From Pleomorphomonas koreensis DSM 23070 (GTDB lineage: Bacteria; Pseudomonadota; Alphaproteobacteria; Rhizobiales; Pleomorphomonadaceae), in the NCBI RefSeq assembly GCF_000425185.1, contig NZ_AULH01000021.1:1-63728 (forward strand): DNA of 63,728 nt. Direction: 5' to 3'. Below the pieces are notes generated by a model, which did no database searches, was not told the origin of the DNA, and worked only from the letters and a program-made list of their open reading frames with translations. The translations under genes were made by a program, and so were the position numbers. Positions within the stretch are counted from its first letter, which is position 1; each line of letters opens with the position of its first letter. Positions 26,064 through 38,828 of the stretch are shown here, piece by piece.

Positions 26064-28586
26064 ATGTCGATCAGCACCAAACCACTGCTCGCACCGGAAC
26101 TCACGCGCCTCAAGGCGGCGCCGGCCTCCAAGGAAGCGGCCATCCGCGAGGCGTGCGGCCTGCTGGCGAGCGGCGGCTACATCGATCCGGCCTATGCCGA
26201 CAGCATGATGCGCCGCGAGGCGGTGGCCGAAACCTATCTCGGGCACGGCGTTGCCATTCCGCACGGCATGAATGCCGACCGCGGCCTGATCAAGCACAAT
26301 GGCCTCGCCATACTGCAGGTTCCCGGCGGCCTGACCTGGAACGAGGGCCAGACCGTCAAGCTGATCGTGGCGATCGCCGCCCAGTCGGACGACCATATTG
26401 CCGTGCTGCGCCGGCTGACCCGGCTGTTCCAGGACGAGGCGGCGCTGGAGGCGCTGTTCGAGGTCGACGACCCGCTGGCCATCATCGCCGCGCTGGACGA
26501 GACGGTCGCCGCCAGCCTGACGGCCGAAACCGCCGTGCCGGCCGATCTTCCCCTGAAGGTCGAGTGGATCGTCGACTATCCCAACGGCCTGCATGCCCGT
26601 CCGGCCAGCCGCTGGGTCGATGCGGCCAAGGCCGCCGGCGTGCGCCTGCAGGTGCGGCGCGGCGCTGACGCCGCCGACCCGACGCGGCTGGTTTCCCTGC
26701 TGCAACTGGGCCTGCGCGCCGGAGAAACGCTGACGATTTCCGCCGAAGGCGACAATGCCGCGGTGGCTCTCTCCGCCTTCGTGCAGGTGATCGAGCGGTT
26801 GTCGTCCGAGGAGAAGGCCGACGCCGCCAGGGCGCCCGCCCCGACCGGCCGCAAGGGCTGGACGCCAGCCAGCAATCTGAAAACGTTTTCCGGCGTTGCT
26901 GCCGCTCCCGGCGTCGTCATCGCCCCGGTTCACGTGCTGAAGAGCGCCGCGGTGGAGATCGCCGACACGCCGATGGATCTCGTCTCGGCCTCCGCCGCCC
27001 TCGATCAGGCGATCGCCGCGACGCTCGACGACCTCAAGGCCGTTGCCAGCGAGGCCGCCGTCAAGGTGGGACCGGCGGAAGCGGCGATCTTCGAGGCGCA
27101 TGCCGAGTTGCTCGCCGATCCGGAAATCCTGACCAAGGCGTCCATGCTGGTCGTCGCCGGCCACGGCCCGGCCTGGTCCTGGCGGGCCGCCGTCGACGAG
27201 GTGGCGGCATCGCTCGAGACCAACGCCAACGCGCTTTTGGCCGCCCGCGCCTCCGACGTGCGCGATGTCGGCCGCCGCGTGCTGGCCAAGCTGGCGCCGG
27301 AAGCGGTGCGCGGCTCGGCGATCACCCTGCCCTCGACGCCGTCGATCCTGGTTGCCGCCGACCTCACCCCGTCCGATACCATCGGCCTCGACACCCGGCT
27401 GATCGCCGGTCTGGCCACCGCCCAGGGCGGCCCGACCTCGCACACCGCCATCCTCGCCCGCACGCTCGGCCTGCCGGCGGTGGTCGCGCTGGGCGCCGGC
27501 CTCCTCGACGCCAGGGCGGGAACGACTGCCATTCTCGACGGCGCCGCCGGCCGGCTCTACCTCGACCCCAGCGAGGCGGACCTCGCCTCGGCGCGCGCCT
27601 ACATCGAGGCCGATGTCCAGCGCGCCGCCACGGAGGCCGAGGGGCGCGCGCTCTCGGCCTCCACCACCGACGGTCACCCCATCGAGATTGGCGCCAACAT
27701 CAACAAGCCCCAGGAGGTCGCCGGCGCCATCGATCAGGGCGCCGAGGGCGTCGGCCTGATGCGCACCGAGTTCCTGTTCCTCGACGGCGGCCACACGCCG
27801 AGCGAGGACGAGCAGTTCGCCACCTACAGCGCCATGGCCGAGAACCTCGGCGGCCGGCCGCTGATCGTCCGCACGCTGGATATCGGCGGCGACAAGCAGG
27901 CGCCGCACCTGAAGCTGCCGCGCGAGGAAAACCCGTTCCTCGGCGTGCGCGGCACCCGCCTGACCCTGCGCCGGCCCGACCTGATGCGGCCGCAATTGCG
28001 CGCCCTCTACCGTGTCGCCAAGGCCGGCGCCAACCTCAAGATCATGCTGCCGATGATCACCTCGCTCGACGAGATCCTGGCCGTCCGCGCGGTGGCCGAG
28101 GAGATCCGGGCCGAGGTCGGCGCGCCCGCCGTGCCGCTCGGCATCATGGTCGAGGTGCCGTCGACGGCGGTGATGGCCGACGTCTATGCCGAATATGTCG
28201 ACTTCTTCTCGATCGGCACCAACGATCTCACCCAGTACACGCTGGCGATCGACCGGCAGCATCCCGAACTGGCGGCCGAGGCCGACAGCCTGCATCCGGC
28301 GGTGCTCCGCCTGATCCGGAAGACCGTCGAGGGCGCGGCGATGCACGGGCGCTGGGTCGGCGTCTGCGGCGGCATCGCCGGCGATCCGTTCGGCGCCTCG
28401 CTGCTGGCCGGCCTCGGCGTCAACGAGCTGTCGATGACGGTGCGCGACATCCCCGCCGTCAAGGTGCGCCTGCGCAGCGCCTCGATGGCCGATCTCAAGG
28501 CGCTGGCCGACAAGGCGGTCGCCGCGCGGACCGCCCGTGACGTGCGGGCGCTTGAGACCTCCTTCGGTTCGGGAGACGAGGCATGA
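26064..28586 (+). CDS. fruB: Fructose PTS multiphosphoryl transfer protein (EIIA-HPr-EI)
   Basis: This 840-residue fused phosphocarrier contains all soluble steps of fructose uptake. The EIIA-Fru domain (about 1-150) has H67 in AIPHGMN. The HPr domain (about 165-255) has H177 in NGLHARPAS. Enzyme I (about 275-830) has active H460 in GGPTSHTAILAR and C768 in GVCGGIAGD at the PEP-binding end. It passes phosphate from PEP to FruA. The ATG at 26064 follows GGGGAGAGGG. Its stop overlaps the fruK start (ATGA). The EI-bearing form makes the system independent of other PTS proteins, as in many alphaproteobacteria. Confidence 0.97.
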   Translation: MSISTKPLLAPELTRLKAAPASKEAAIREACGLLASGGYIDPAYADSMMRREAVAETYLGHGVAIPHGMNADRGLIKHNGLAILQVPGGLTWNEGQTVKLIVAIAAQSDDHIAVLRRLTRLFQDEAALEALFEVDDPLAIIAALDETVAASLTAETAVPADLPLKVEWIVDYPNGLHARPASRWVDAAKAAGVRLQVRRGADAADPTRLVSLLQLGLRAGETLTISAEGDNAAVALSAFVQVIERLSSEEKADAARAPAPTGRKGWTPASNLKTFSGVAAAPGVVIAPVHVLKSAAVEIADTPMDLVSASAALDQAIAATLDDLKAVASEAAVKVGPAEAAIFEAHAELLADPEILTKASMLVVAGHGPAWSWRAAVDEVAASLETNANALLAARASDVRDVGRRVLAKLAPEAVRGSAITLPSTPSILVAADLTPSDTIGLDTRLIAGLATAQGGPTSHTAILARTLGLPAVVALGAGLLDARAGTTAILDGAAGRLYLDPSEADLASARAYIEADVQRAATEAEGRALSASTTDGHPIEIGANINKPQEVAGAIDQGAEGVGLMRTEFLFLDGGHTPSEDEQFATYSAMAENLGGRPLIVRTLDIGGDKQAPHLKLPREENPFLGVRGTRLTLRRPDLMRPQLRALYRVAKAGANLKIMLPMITSLDEILAVRAVAEEIRAEVGAPAVPLGIMVEVPSTAVMADVYAEYVDFFSIGTNDLTQYTLAIDRQHPELAAEADSLHPAVLRLIRKTVEGAAMHGRWVGVCGGIAGDPFGASLLAGLGVNELSMTVRDIPAVKVRLRSASMADLKALADKAVAARTARDVRALETSFGSGDEA
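26877..26892. promoter_or_regulatory. Second FruR-like site inside fruB (HPr-EI linker)
   Basis: CTGAAAACGTTTTCCG matches the upstream operator at 13 of 16 positions and has the ideal central ACGT of LacI operators. It lies 859 bases downstream of the first site, in codons for the linker between HPr and EI. It may be an auxiliary operator for looping. Confidence 0.5.
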
Positions 28587-29530
28587 AGCCGATCGTTACC
28601 ATCACCTTCAACCCGGCGGTCGATCTGACCATCGAAGTCGACGGCCTCGTTCAGGGCGGCGTCAACCGCGCCGAGCGGGGGCAGGCCAATGCCGGCGGCA
28701 AGGGTGTCAACGTTGCCGCCTGCGCCGCCGACTGGGGCGGACAGGTAACCGTGACCGGCGTGCTGGGGCGCGCCAACGACGGCGCCTTCGTCGAGTTGTT
28801 TTCGGCGAAGGGCATCGCCGATCGCTTCATCCGCATACCCGGCGACACGCGCACCAACATCAAGATCGCCGACACCGCCTCCGGCGAGACCACCGACCTC
28901 AACACGCCGGGCCTCGTCGTCGACGCGGACAGCCTGAAGCGGGTGACCGCCGCCGCACTCGGCGCCGTGACGGCCGGCACCATCATGGTCATCGGCGGCT
29001 CGTTGCCGGCCGGCATCGAACCGGAAGCGCTGGTGTCGCTGGTGGCGACGCTGAATGGCGCCGGCGCCAAGGTGGTGGCCGACACCTCGGGCGCGCCGCT
29101 CCGGGCCTTGCTCGCCGCCGAGGGCGGATCCCTGCCCTTCGCGGTGAAGCCCAACCGGCATGAACTCGAGGAACTGGTCGGCCACCCGTTGCCGAACCTC
29201 GATGCGCTGATCGGCGCCGCCCGGGACATCGTCAAAAGCGGCGTGCGGCTGGTCGTCGTCTCCTGCGGCGAGGAAGGCGCGCTGTTCGTCACCGATGACA
29301 GGACGCTCAACGCCCGCCTGCCGGTGGTCGAGGCGCTCAGCACCGTCGGGGCCGGCGACGCCATGGTGGCCGGCATCGCCACCTCGCTCGCCGAGGACCT
29401 GCCGCTCGAGGCCCTTGCCCGGCAGGCGGTCGCCTTCGCGGCCGCCAAGCTGGCGCGCATCGGCCCCCACCTGCCGGAACGCGCCGTGGTCGTCGCGCTG
29501 GCCGGACGGGCGGACATCACCCGCCTCTAG
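28583..29530 (+). CDS. fruK: 1-phosphofructokinase
   Basis: This 315-residue PfkB-family kinase phosphorylates fructose 1-phosphate to fructose 1,6-bisphosphate. It shows the N-terminal ITFNPAVDLTIEVD, the sugar-binding NAGGKGVNVAA, and the C-terminal GAGDAMVAGIA with the catalytic Asp and anion hole. The ATG overlaps the fruB stop by four bases. Length and context are standard for FruK rather than tagatose- or ribokinase. Confidence 0.96.
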   Translation: MKPIVTITFNPAVDLTIEVDGLVQGGVNRAERGQANAGGKGVNVAACAADWGGQVTVTGVLGRANDGAFVELFSAKGIADRFIRIPGDTRTNIKIADTASGETTDLNTPGLVVDADSLKRVTAAALGAVTAGTIMVIGGSLPAGIEPEALVSLVATLNGAGAKVVADTSGAPLRALLAAEGGSLPFAVKPNRHELEELVGHPLPNLDALIGAARDIVKSGVRLVVVSCGEEGALFVTDDRTLNARLPVVEALSTVGAGDAMVAGIATSLAEDLPLEALARQAVAFAAAKLARIGPHLPERAVVVALAGRADITRL

Positions 29531-29606
29531 GACCTGAAATTGGTGAGTATCCCTGAATTCTCGCGGGGGGTCTGGCGCGGGAAAAGCACTTCATCGGAGG
29601 ATGACA

Positions 29607-31301
29607 ATGGCAAAGTTAGCAGTCGTGATCGGCGTCAAGGAGACGGGGAGCAAGCCCCTGATCGCCGCCGAGGCCCTGAAGAAGGCGGCAGAGGCCGCCG
29701 GTACCTCCCTCAGCATCGAGACGCAGACGCCGGCCGGCGTCACCGCGCCGCTCGACGCGGCGACGATCGCCGCCGCCGACGCGGTGCTCATCCTCGGCGA
29801 CGTGGCCGATGAGGCGCGCTTTGCCGGCAAGACCGTCCGCCGGCTGACGCTCGACGCCGCCCTGACCGATCCGGCCGGCGCGGTTGCCGCGTCGGCGGCG
29901 GTCAAGCTGATCGTCGGCATCACCTCCTGCCCGACCGGCATCGCCCATACCTTCATGGCGGCCGAGGGTGTCGAGCAGGGCGCCAAGGCGCTCGGCTACG
30001 CCGTCAAGGTGGAGACGCAGGGCTCGGTCGGCGCGCAGAACACGCTGACGGCGGAAGAAATCGCCGCCGCCGAGCTGGTGATCATCGCCGCCGACACCAA
30101 CGTCGACATGTCGCGCTTCGCCGGCAAGCGCGTCTACACCACCGGCACCAAGGGCGCGATCGCCAACGGCAAGGCGCTGGTCGAGAAGGCCCTCGTCGCG
30201 GCGACGGTCCAGGGCGCGCCGGCCGCCGGCGGCAAGCGCGATCTCGCCCAGGAAGTGGCTGCCGAGAAGGCCGCCCGCGCCGCGCAGCGCTCCGGCCCTT
30301 ACAAGCATCTGATGACCGGCGTGTCCTACATGCTGCCGTTCGTGGTGGCCGGCGGCCTGCTGATCGCCCTCGCCTTCGCCCTCGGCGGCATCTACGTCTA
30401 CGACGACGCGCACGCCGGCACGCTCGGCCAGGCACTGTTCACCATCGGCAAGCAGGCCTTCTCGCTGATGGTGCCGATTCTGGCCGGCTTCATCGCCTAT
30501 TCGATCGCCGATCGACCGGGCATCGCACCGGGCGCCGTCGGCGGCGTGATCGCCGGTACCATCGGCGCCGGCTTCCTGGGCGGCATCGTCGCCGGCTTCC
30601 TGGCCGGCTACGTGGTGCTCTACCTCAACCGCTACATCAAGCTCGGCCGAAATCTCGACGGCCTGAAGCCGGTGCTGATCCTGCCGCTGCTCGGCACGAC
30701 CATCGTCGGCCTGCTGATGGTCTATGTGCTCGGCGAGCCGGTCGCGGCGGCGCTGACCTGGCTGACCGAATTCCTCAAGGGCATGCAGGGGGCCAATGCC
30801 ATCGTGCTCGGTGCGATCATCGGCATGATGATGGCCTTCGACATGGGCGGCCCGGTGAACAAGGCGGCCTACACCTTCGCCACCGGTCTGATCGCCAGCC
30901 AGCTCTACGAGCCGATGGCCGCCGCCATGGTGGCCGGCATGACGCCGCCGCTCGGGCTGGCGCTGGCCACCAAGCTGTTCGCCGACCGCTTCTCGGCCGA
31001 CGAGCACGAGGCGGGCAACGCCGCGGCGGTGCTGGGCATCTCCTTCATCACCGAAGGCGCCATCCCCTTCGCCGCCAAGGACCCCTTCCGCGTCATCCCC
31101 TCGCTGATGGCCGGCTCGGCCGTGGCCGGTATGATCTCGATGGCGGTCGGCGCGCAGCTGCGCGTGCCGCATGGCGGCATCTTCGTGCTGCCGATCCCCA
31201 ACGCGGTCTCCAGCCTCGGCGGCTATGTCGTCGCGATGATCGCCGGCACGATCGTCACGGCGGCGCTGCTCAGGATCCTGAAGAAGCCGGCCGCCGTCTG
31301 A
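29607..31301 (+). CDS. fruA: Fructose PTS permease EIIB'BC
   Basis: This 564-residue PTS permease has an N-terminal B'-like domain (about 1-95) lacking the phospho-cysteine. A true EIIB domain follows, with C108 in [18 protein letters not shown] multi-spanning EIIC domain runs from about residue 235 ([26 protein letters not shown]). It imports fructose and releases fructose 1-phosphate. The ATG at 29607 lies seven bases after GGAGG; an ATG two codons earlier is in frame but too close. It ends the operon at a terminator. Confidence 0.97.
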   Translation: MAKLAVVIGVKETGSKPLIAAEALKKAAEAAGTSLSIETQTPAGVTAPLDAATIAAADAVLILGDVADEARFAGKTVRRLTLDAALTDPAGAVAASAAVKLIVGITSCPTGIAHTFMAAEGVEQGAKALGYAVKVETQGSVGAQNTLTAEEIAAAELVIIAADTNVDMSRFAGKRVYTTGTKGAIANGKALVEKALVAATVQGAPAAGGKRDLAQEVAAEKAARAAQRSGPYKHLMTGVSYMLPFVVAGGLLIALAFALGGIYVYDDAHAGTLGQALFTIGKQAFSLMVPILAGFIAYSIADRPGIAPGAVGGVIAGTIGAGFLGGIVAGFLAGYVVLYLNRYIKLGRNLDGLKPVLILPLLGTTIVGLLMVYVLGEPVAAALTWLTEFLKGMQGANAIVLGAIIGMMMAFDMGGPVNKAAYTFATGLIASQLYEPMAAAMVAGMTPPLGLALATKLFADRFSADEHEAGNAAAVLGISFITEGAIPFAAKDPFRVIPSLMAGSAVAGMISMAVGAQLRVPHGGIFVLPIPNAVSSLGGYVVAMIAGTIVTAALLRILKKPAAV

Positions 31302-31318
31302 CCGGCCGGGATTGAAAC

Positions 31319-31352
31319 GGGGGCGGGCACCTTGGGGCGCCCGCCCTTTTTC
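31319..31352 (+). terminator. Terminator of the fru operon
   Basis: An inverted repeat GGGCGGGC (31321-31328) with GCCCGCCC (31339-31346), followed by TTTTTC, lies about 20 bases after the fruA stop. It has the form of a rho-independent terminator. Confidence 0.85.
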
Positions 31353-32217
31353 TTTGATGAAGATGGGCCCTGAGGCAAACCTCCGGCATTTCAGCCGAGG
31401 CGAGCCGCGCCCATGCTCGCTACACATTTGCGCGATCGGACATCGACATCGATGGTTAGCGGCCGGTTTCGTCCGCCCCACAGCGCAAGCAGGATGCAGC
31501 CGACCGGGCTGCCATGTACATTTCTGATGACTTGCGCCGCGATCCGCCGCGGACGATCCGCACGGGACCGGTGACGGGCGCGGCCGGGATTTCCCCGCTT
31601 TCCTGATCGGCTACCGCGCCGGCGATGCGCCAGTCCCCGCCTTGATCGCCTCCGCATTGCGGTCCGCGGCTTCCCACGCCCCATGCAGGCAACGGTTGCC
31701 GTTGGTAGCGGTATGCATTCCATATCCGGTATTTATCGCGGGAACCAAGAACATCCGAGGTCGTTACACCCCCAACGTGCGCGATCCTGGCCTGAAAGCC
31801 GGCGCGGATTTTGTGTTTGATGTACCCGAGGATCATACCGCGATGATCGTGGTGTTTACCGGACGTGCAACGATCGAAGGAAGCCCCGAGGCTGGTGAAG
31901 CCGAGGTGACGCTGCCGGCCCGTTGCGGACCCTGTCTCAAGGTCCACGCCAGAAGCGACGGCGATCGACCGCCGTAAGCTCATCGCGACCGTGCTCTGGA
32001 CAAAAGCGTCCAGCCCTTCCGACCCTTGATGCGGTTCAGGAAGGTTACGAGGTCGATAGACAGCCAACCGCGATCCACCTTTGAGAATTTCTCCTCACGC
32101 CTTGAAGTCGATACACGCGTCCAGGCGCCGGGACATTTGTCTCGGCCAGCAGGTCAATTGAATCTTCGGTGTCGTAACAGCTCCGCATCAAGTTCATCAG
32201 AGTAGTGGAGAGCGTTC
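31353..32217. other. Long intergenic stretch with gene relic
   Basis: Between the fru terminator and aspT lie about 865 bases with no intact gene. Their base composition is less GC-rich than the neighbours in places. A pirin-like fragment is listed separately. The aspT promoter should lie near the right end. Other open frames, including a 203-codon one on the minus strand, show no family motif. Confidence 0.55.
31720..31977 (+). pseudogene. Pirin-like protein fragment
   Basis: One open segment reads IAGTKNIRGRYTP, then GLKAGADFVFDVPEDHTAMIVVFTGRATIEGS. This follows the C-terminal half of pirin-family proteins, where the Leu-Lys-Ala-Gly, Pro-Glu-x-His-Thr-Ala and Val-x-x-Gly-x-x-x-Val pattern is usual. 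The N-terminal metal-binding cupin half and the end are missing, and no ribosome site precedes it. It looks like a decayed gene. Similarity is judged by eye over about 50 residues. Confidence 0.5.
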
Positions 32218-33900
32218 ATGAGTTTCTTGACTGATATCCTCAAGCAGTCTCCCGAAATCGCCTTATTCCTCTCACTGGCGATCGGCTATTGGATCGGCAA
32301 GTTTCAGTTCGGCAAGTTCCAGCTGGGCGGCGTCGCCGGTTCGCTCCTCGCCGCCGTCGCCATCAGCCAGCTCGGCGTGCCCATCGACAACGGCATCAAG
32401 GCAGTGCTGTTCGCGCTGTTCATCTATGCCGTCGGCTTCGAGAGCGGGCCGCAGTTCTTCCGGTCGCTGGGCCGCAAGTCGATCCGTGAAATCGTCATGG
32501 CCGTGGTGCTTGCCGTCAGCGGTCTGGCGACGGTGGTGATTCTGGCCAAGATCTTCTCGCTGGACAAGGGCATCGCCGCCGGCATTGCCGCCGGTGGGCT
32601 GACCCAATCCGCAATCATCGGCACCGCCGGTTCGGCGATCAGCAAGCTCGGCCTCGCGGCGGATGAAACCCAGCGCCTTCAGGCCAACGTCGCCATCGGC
32701 TATGCGGTGACCTACATCTTCGGTTCGCTGGGCGCGATCATCCTCTGCGTGAACGTCCTGCCCTGGTTCGTCGGGCGCAGCATCCGCGACGACGCAGTCA
32801 AGGCCCAGTCCGAGATGCTCAAGGGCGCCCGCATCTACGGCGTCGACGAGTCGCCGGCGATGCCCGAACTGGTCGGCCGCATCTACAGGATCGACGCGGC
32901 CTCCGGATCGACGGTCGCGGCGATCGAGTCCTCGGCACAGGGCGGCGCCATCACCATCGAGCGCATCAAGCGCAAGGGCAAGATCATCGGTGTCGACCCC
33001 GGTTTGAAGCTCCAATCCGGCGACCTGGTCCTGGTGGTCGGCAGGCGCGCCGGCGTTGTCGGGCTCGATGACAAGCTGGGCCCCGAGACACCCGACGCCG
33101 ACGGCATGGACCTGGTGGTCACCACCCGCGACATCGTCATCAGCGGCAAGGACTTCGTCGGCCGCACGGTCGGCCATATCCTCAAGGCCAACCCCGATCT
33201 GCGCCACGGCATCTACGTGCTCGCCGTGACGCGCGGCGGCATCAAGCTCGACCTGAAGGACGACACCGTCATCCAGGCCGGCGACATCGTGACGGTGCAT
33301 GGCGTGCAGGAAGATCTGCAGAGACTGGCCGGTCACGTCGGCCCGGCCATCGTCCCGAGCGACAAGACGGATCTCGTCTTCCACGGTCTGGGCCTGGTGG
33401 TGGGTCTGCTCATCGGTCTTCTGGTGTGGCGCATCGGCTCGATCCCGCTGACCCTCGGTTCGGGTGGCGGCGCGCTGCTGTCGGGCCTCCTGTTCGGCTG
33501 GTATCGCAGCCGGCACATGACCATGGGCAACATGCCGACCGCCGCCTCGACGCTGCTGCGCGATCTCGGTCTTGCCGGATTCGTCGCGGTCGTCGGCCTG
33601 CAGTCGGGCCAGCAGGCCGTGCATACCGTCATGCAGAGCGGCATTTCCATCTTCCTCATCGGCGTGGTGGTCACCGTCCTGCCGCTGCTGATCACCATGC
33701 TCGTCGGCCGCTACATCCTGCGTTACGACAACGTCGCCGTCTTCGCCGGTGCGCTGGCCGGCTCGCGCAGCGCCAACCCCGCCCTGGGCGAGGTCCTGGC
33801 CAAGGCCGGCAACTCCATCCCGACCACCCCGTTCGCCATCACCTATGCGCTGGCCAATGTCTTCCTGACATTGCTCGGCCCGCTGGTGGTCGCCTTCGTC

Positions 33901-33903
<3 letters not shown>
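32218..33903 (+). CDS. aspT: Aspartate:alanine antiporter (AspT family)
   Basis: This 561-residue AAE-family transporter has an N-terminal membrane half (PEIALFLSLAIGYWIGKFQFGKFQLGG, VLFALFIYAVGFESGPQFF), two central TrkA-C regulatory domains (about 205-380), and a C-terminal membrane half (GNMPTAASTLLRDLGLAGFVAVVGLQSG). It exchanges aspartate for alanine. Coupled to the decarboxylase downstream, the cycle consumes protons and generates membrane potential. The ATG follows GGAGAG. Its TAG stop is the first three bases of a palindromic repeat. Confidence 0.93.
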
Positions 33904-35621
<1,718 letters not shown>

Positions 35622-35840
35622 GCTGCCTTGGGATCGCCGCCGCGCGCGGCGGTCATCCACGGCAGGCGGTTGCCGCCCGAGAGTTCACGCGAAGGGTGTT
35701 TGTCCCCCGCGTTTGCCGAATGAGCAATGCCACACCTCGCCGCCAGGGACGTCGCCGCAAGGCGGCGGCGTCCTCGTGCTGTCCGGGCCGGAAAGGCCGT
35801 CGCAGGGAAATCCGGCATTGCCAAGTTGAAAGGATGTCAA

Positions 35841-37820
35841 ATGACCAAGGTGCCCTCTCTTCAGGCCGACAACAACGGCCCGTTCAAGGTCGAGAACGAC
35901 GCCACCGCCGGCTACTGGGGCTACAACCCCGAAAACACCCTGCCGCCGCCGGACATGATGGGCGCCTACATGCGCAACCGGCCGGTGCCGGCCGATCAGG
36001 TTGAGGGACGCAAGGCCTGGATCATCGGCAGCGGCATCGCCGGGCTCGCCGCGGCGTTCTACATGATCCGCGACGGCGGCATGCCCGGCGAGAACATCAC
36101 CGTTCTCGACGCCATGAACGTGGCGGGCGGATCGCTCGACGGCGCCGGAAACCCCGATGACGGCTACATCATCCGCGGCGGCCGCGAGATGAACTGGAAC
36201 TATGACAACATCTGGGACATGTTCCAGGACGTGCAGGCGCTCGAACTGCCGAAGGGCTTCAGCGTCCTCGACGAGTATCGTCTGGTCAACGACGCCGATC
36301 CGAACTACTCGAAGGCCCGCCTGATGCACAAGCGCGGCGAGATTCGCGATTTCTCGATGCTGGGGCTCACGCGTTCGCAGCAGTGGGAGCTGGTCCGCCT
36401 GTTGCTCAAGCGCAAGGAAGACCTCGACGACATCACCATCGAGCAATATTTCAGCCCCGGCTTCCTCGAGACGAACTTCTGGTTCTTCTGGCGGACGATG
36501 TTCGCCTTCGAGAACTGGCACAGCCTGCTCGAGATGAAGCTCTACATGCACCGCCTGCTCGATGACATCGACGGGCTCAACGACATGTCGGCGCTCGTCT
36601 TCCCGAAGTACAATCAGTACGACAGCTTCGTCCGTCCGCTGATCGATCATTTGCGCCAGCGGGGCGTCAAGGTGCAGTTCAACACCCGCGTCTATGACCT
36701 GGAGATGAGGGTCGCGGGAGACACCTATACCGTGACCGCGATCAGGGCGGAGATCGGCGGCAAGGACGAGACGATCACCGTCGGGCCGAACGACGTGGTC
36801 TTCGCGCTGACCGGTTCGATGACCGAGGGCACCGCTTACGGCGACATGGATCACGCGCCGGTCCTCGAGCGGGGGCGGCACGAGCCCGGCGACGCCAGCG
36901 AGTGGGCCCTCTGGAAGAATCTTGCCAGGAAGTCGCCGATCTTCGGCAAGCCGGAGAAGTTTTACGGCGACACCGACAAGTCGATGTGGGAGTCGGTCAC
37001 GCTGACCTGCAAGCCGTCGCCCTTCGTCGACAAGCTGAAGGAACTATCGGTCAACGATCCCTATTCGGGCAAGACAGTCACCGGCGGCATCATCACCTTC
37101 ACGGATTCCAATTGGGTGATGAGCTTCACCTGCAATCGGCAGCCGCACTTCCCGAACCAGCCGGACGATGTCCTGGTGGTCTGGCTCTATGCCCTGCTGA
37201 TGAGAGAGGACGGCAACTACATCAAGAAGCCGATGCCGGCCTGCACCGGGCGGGAGATCATCGCCGAACTCTGCTATCACCTCGGGATCGAGCAGCATCT
37301 CGACACGGTCGTCGCCAACACCAAGGCGCGACTGGCGCTGATGCCCTACATCACCTCGATGTTCATGCCGCGTGCGGCGGGTGACAGGCCGCGCGTCGTG
37401 CCGGCGGGATGCACCAACCTGGCGCTGCTCGGGCAGTTCGTCGAGACCTCGAACGACATCATCTTCACGATGGACAGTTCGGTGCGCACGGCGCGCGTCG
37501 GCGTCTACACGCTGCTGGGCTTGCGCAAGCAAGTGCCGGACATCAGCCCGGTTCAGTATGATATCCGCACGCTTCTGAAGGCGGCGCGTGCCATCAACAA
37601 CAATGCCCCCTTCCCCGGCGAGCGTCTGCTCCATCGCTTGCTGGACAAGACCTACTATGCCCACATCCTGCCGCCGCTGCCGGACAAGGACTCCACCAAG
37701 CCCGGCAAACTGGAAAGCGAGATCGCCGAGTTCTTCGGCGACGGGCGGCAGACCGTCACGCGGCTTGTCGGCTGGCTGGACAAGGTGCGCGAGAACTTCA
37801 GGGGCCGCAAGCAGGACTGA
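35841..37820 (+). CDS. ohyA: Oleate hydratase (MCRA family, FAD)
   Basis: This 659-residue flavoprotein of the myosin-cross-reactive-antigen family has the FAD motif [19 protein letters not shown] (about 55-75). It also has the conserved [19 protein letters not shown], with the acidic residue used for proton donation, and late LLGQFVE and [13 protein letters not shown] segments. It hydrates cis-9 unsaturated fatty acids to 10-hydroxy acids, which protects against antimicrobial lipids. The ATG at 35841 follows AAAGGATG; the frame upstream is not coding. It lies 219 bases after aspD and may have its own promoter. Confidence 0.94.
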   Translation: MTKVPSLQADNNGPFKVENDATAGYWGYNPENTLPPPDMMGAYMRNRPVPADQVEGRKAWIIGSGIAGLAAAFYMIRDGGMPGENITVLDAMNVAGGSLDGAGNPDDGYIIRGGREMNWNYDNIWDMFQDVQALELPKGFSVLDEYRLVNDADPNYSKARLMHKRGEIRDFSMLGLTRSQQWELVRLLLKRKEDLDDITIEQYFSPGFLETNFWFFWRTMFAFENWHSLLEMKLYMHRLLDDIDGLNDMSALVFPKYNQYDSFVRPLIDHLRQRGVKVQFNTRVYDLEMRVAGDTYTVTAIRAEIGGKDETITVGPNDVVFALTGSMTEGTAYGDMDHAPVLERGRHEPGDASEWALWKNLARKSPIFGKPEKFYGDTDKSMWESVTLTCKPSPFVDKLKELSVNDPYSGKTVTGGIITFTDSNWVMSFTCNRQPHFPNQPDDVLVVWLYALLMREDGNYIKKPMPACTGREIIAELCYHLGIEQHLDTVVANTKARLALMPYITSMFMPRAAGDRPRVVPAGCTNLALLGQFVETSNDIIFTMDSSVRTARVGVYTLLGLRKQVPDISPVQYDIRTLLKAARAINNNAPFPGERLLHRLLDKTYYAHILPPLPDKDSTKPGKLESEIAEFFGDGRQTVTRLVGWLDKVRENFRGRKQD

Positions 37821-38006
37821 CATCGGGAAGTCCCGGAGAACCGTTCGTTGGCGCCCCAACGCTGTGTCACCGTTTCGGTGATCTCAGGGGATGGATGCGC
37901 GGACGAGCGGCTCTTCGGGACATCGACGCGCGCGATGCACGGCCGAGCAAGGTGGGCGATCCACTGGAAACGCCCTTCCGGTTTGGCGGCGCAAAGCACG
38001 GCATCA

Positions 38007-38037
38007 AGCCTGCCGGTCAAGGGGGTGCCGGCAGGCT
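38007..38037. terminator. Inverted repeat between convergent ohyA and response-regulator genes
   Basis: AGCCTGCCGG (38007-38016) and CCGGCAGGCT (38028-38037) are perfect 10-base arms around an 11-base loop. The site lies between two convergent stops, which suits a bidirectional terminator. No T-run follows. Confidence 0.45.
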
Positions 38038-38075
38038 GACCGGTCACGCGAAGGGTGGCGCACCGAGCGGAACGC

Positions 38076-38828
38076 TTACCGGGCGCCGATCTCTTCCACC
38101 CTGACGTCGAACACATAGCCGTGGCCGCGCTCCGTCTTGATGAAGCGCGGGCTGGTCGGGTTCGGTTCTATCTTGCGGCGAAGGCGAAGGATCAGCACGT
38201 CGATGGTGCGGTCGAAGATGTCGTCGGCCGCCCGGTGGGTGATCTCGAGAAGCTGGTCGCGCGACAGTACCCGGCCGTGGCGCTGCACCAGGGCATGCAG
38301 AAGGTCGAACTCGGCCACCGTCAGCGCCACGGGCGCGCCGCTCGGCGCCGTCAGCCGCCGCCGGTCGACGTCCATGACGTAACCCAGGAACCGGTAGCCG
38401 TTGCGGATGGGCCGGGCGGCGTCGAAATCGTTGGTCATGCGGCGACGCACCGCCTTGACGCGCGCCAGCAGTTCCCGGGCATTGAAGGGCTTCACCACAT
38501 AGTCGTCGGCGCCGATCTCCAGCCCCATGATGCGATCGAGATCGCCGCCGCGCCCCGTCAGCATGATGATCGGCAGCGGGTTGGTCGCCCTGATGCCGGC
38601 GGCGATGCCGAAGCCGTCGCCGTCCGGCAGTTGCAGGTCGAGGATGATCATGTCGAGCCCTTCGGGCCGCGCCACGGCCGCGAAGAGATCGGCGGCGCAG
38701 GCGCAGGCAACCGTCTCGATGCCGTCGCTTTCCAGGGTATCGCAGACGACGTCGCGGACCGCGCGGTCGTCGTCGACGACCGCGACGCGCAGTCTCCGCG
38801 CCGCCTCGCGCACCTCGGTGTCCGGCAT
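38076..38828 (-). CDS. OmpR/PhoB-type response regulator
   Basis: This 250-residue regulator has a receiver domain (VAVVDDDRAV; phospho-acceptor D64 in IILDLQLPDGDG; LTGRGG; KPFNARELLARV) and a winged-helix DNA-binding domain (LTVAEFDLLHALVQRHGRVLSRDQLLEITH; RTIDVLILRLRRKIEPNP). The ATG at 38828 has GGGAGGCGAGG upstream; an ATG at 38885 is in frame but lacks a site. It is divergent from the histidine kinase at 39318. The pair probably controls the ABC importer downstream of the kinase. Confidence 0.93.
   Translation of the reverse strand: MPDTEVREAARRLRVAVVDDDRAVRDVVCDTLESDGIETVACACAADLFAAVARPEGLDMIILDLQLPDGDGFGIAAGIRATNPLPIIMLTGRGGDLDRIMGLEIGADDYVVKPFNARELLARVKAVRRRMTNDFDAARPIRNGYRFLGYVMDVDRRRLTAPSGAPVALTVAEFDLLHALVQRHGRVLSRDQLLEITHRAADDIFDRTIDVLILRLRRKIEPNPTSPRFIKTERGHGYVFDVRVEEIGAR

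Noticed and set aside
31456-32067. 203-codon minus-strand open frame in the fru-asp gap
   Set aside because: No recognisable family, no ribosome site, and the plus strand there shows the pirin-like pattern. Kept as uncharacterised DNA.
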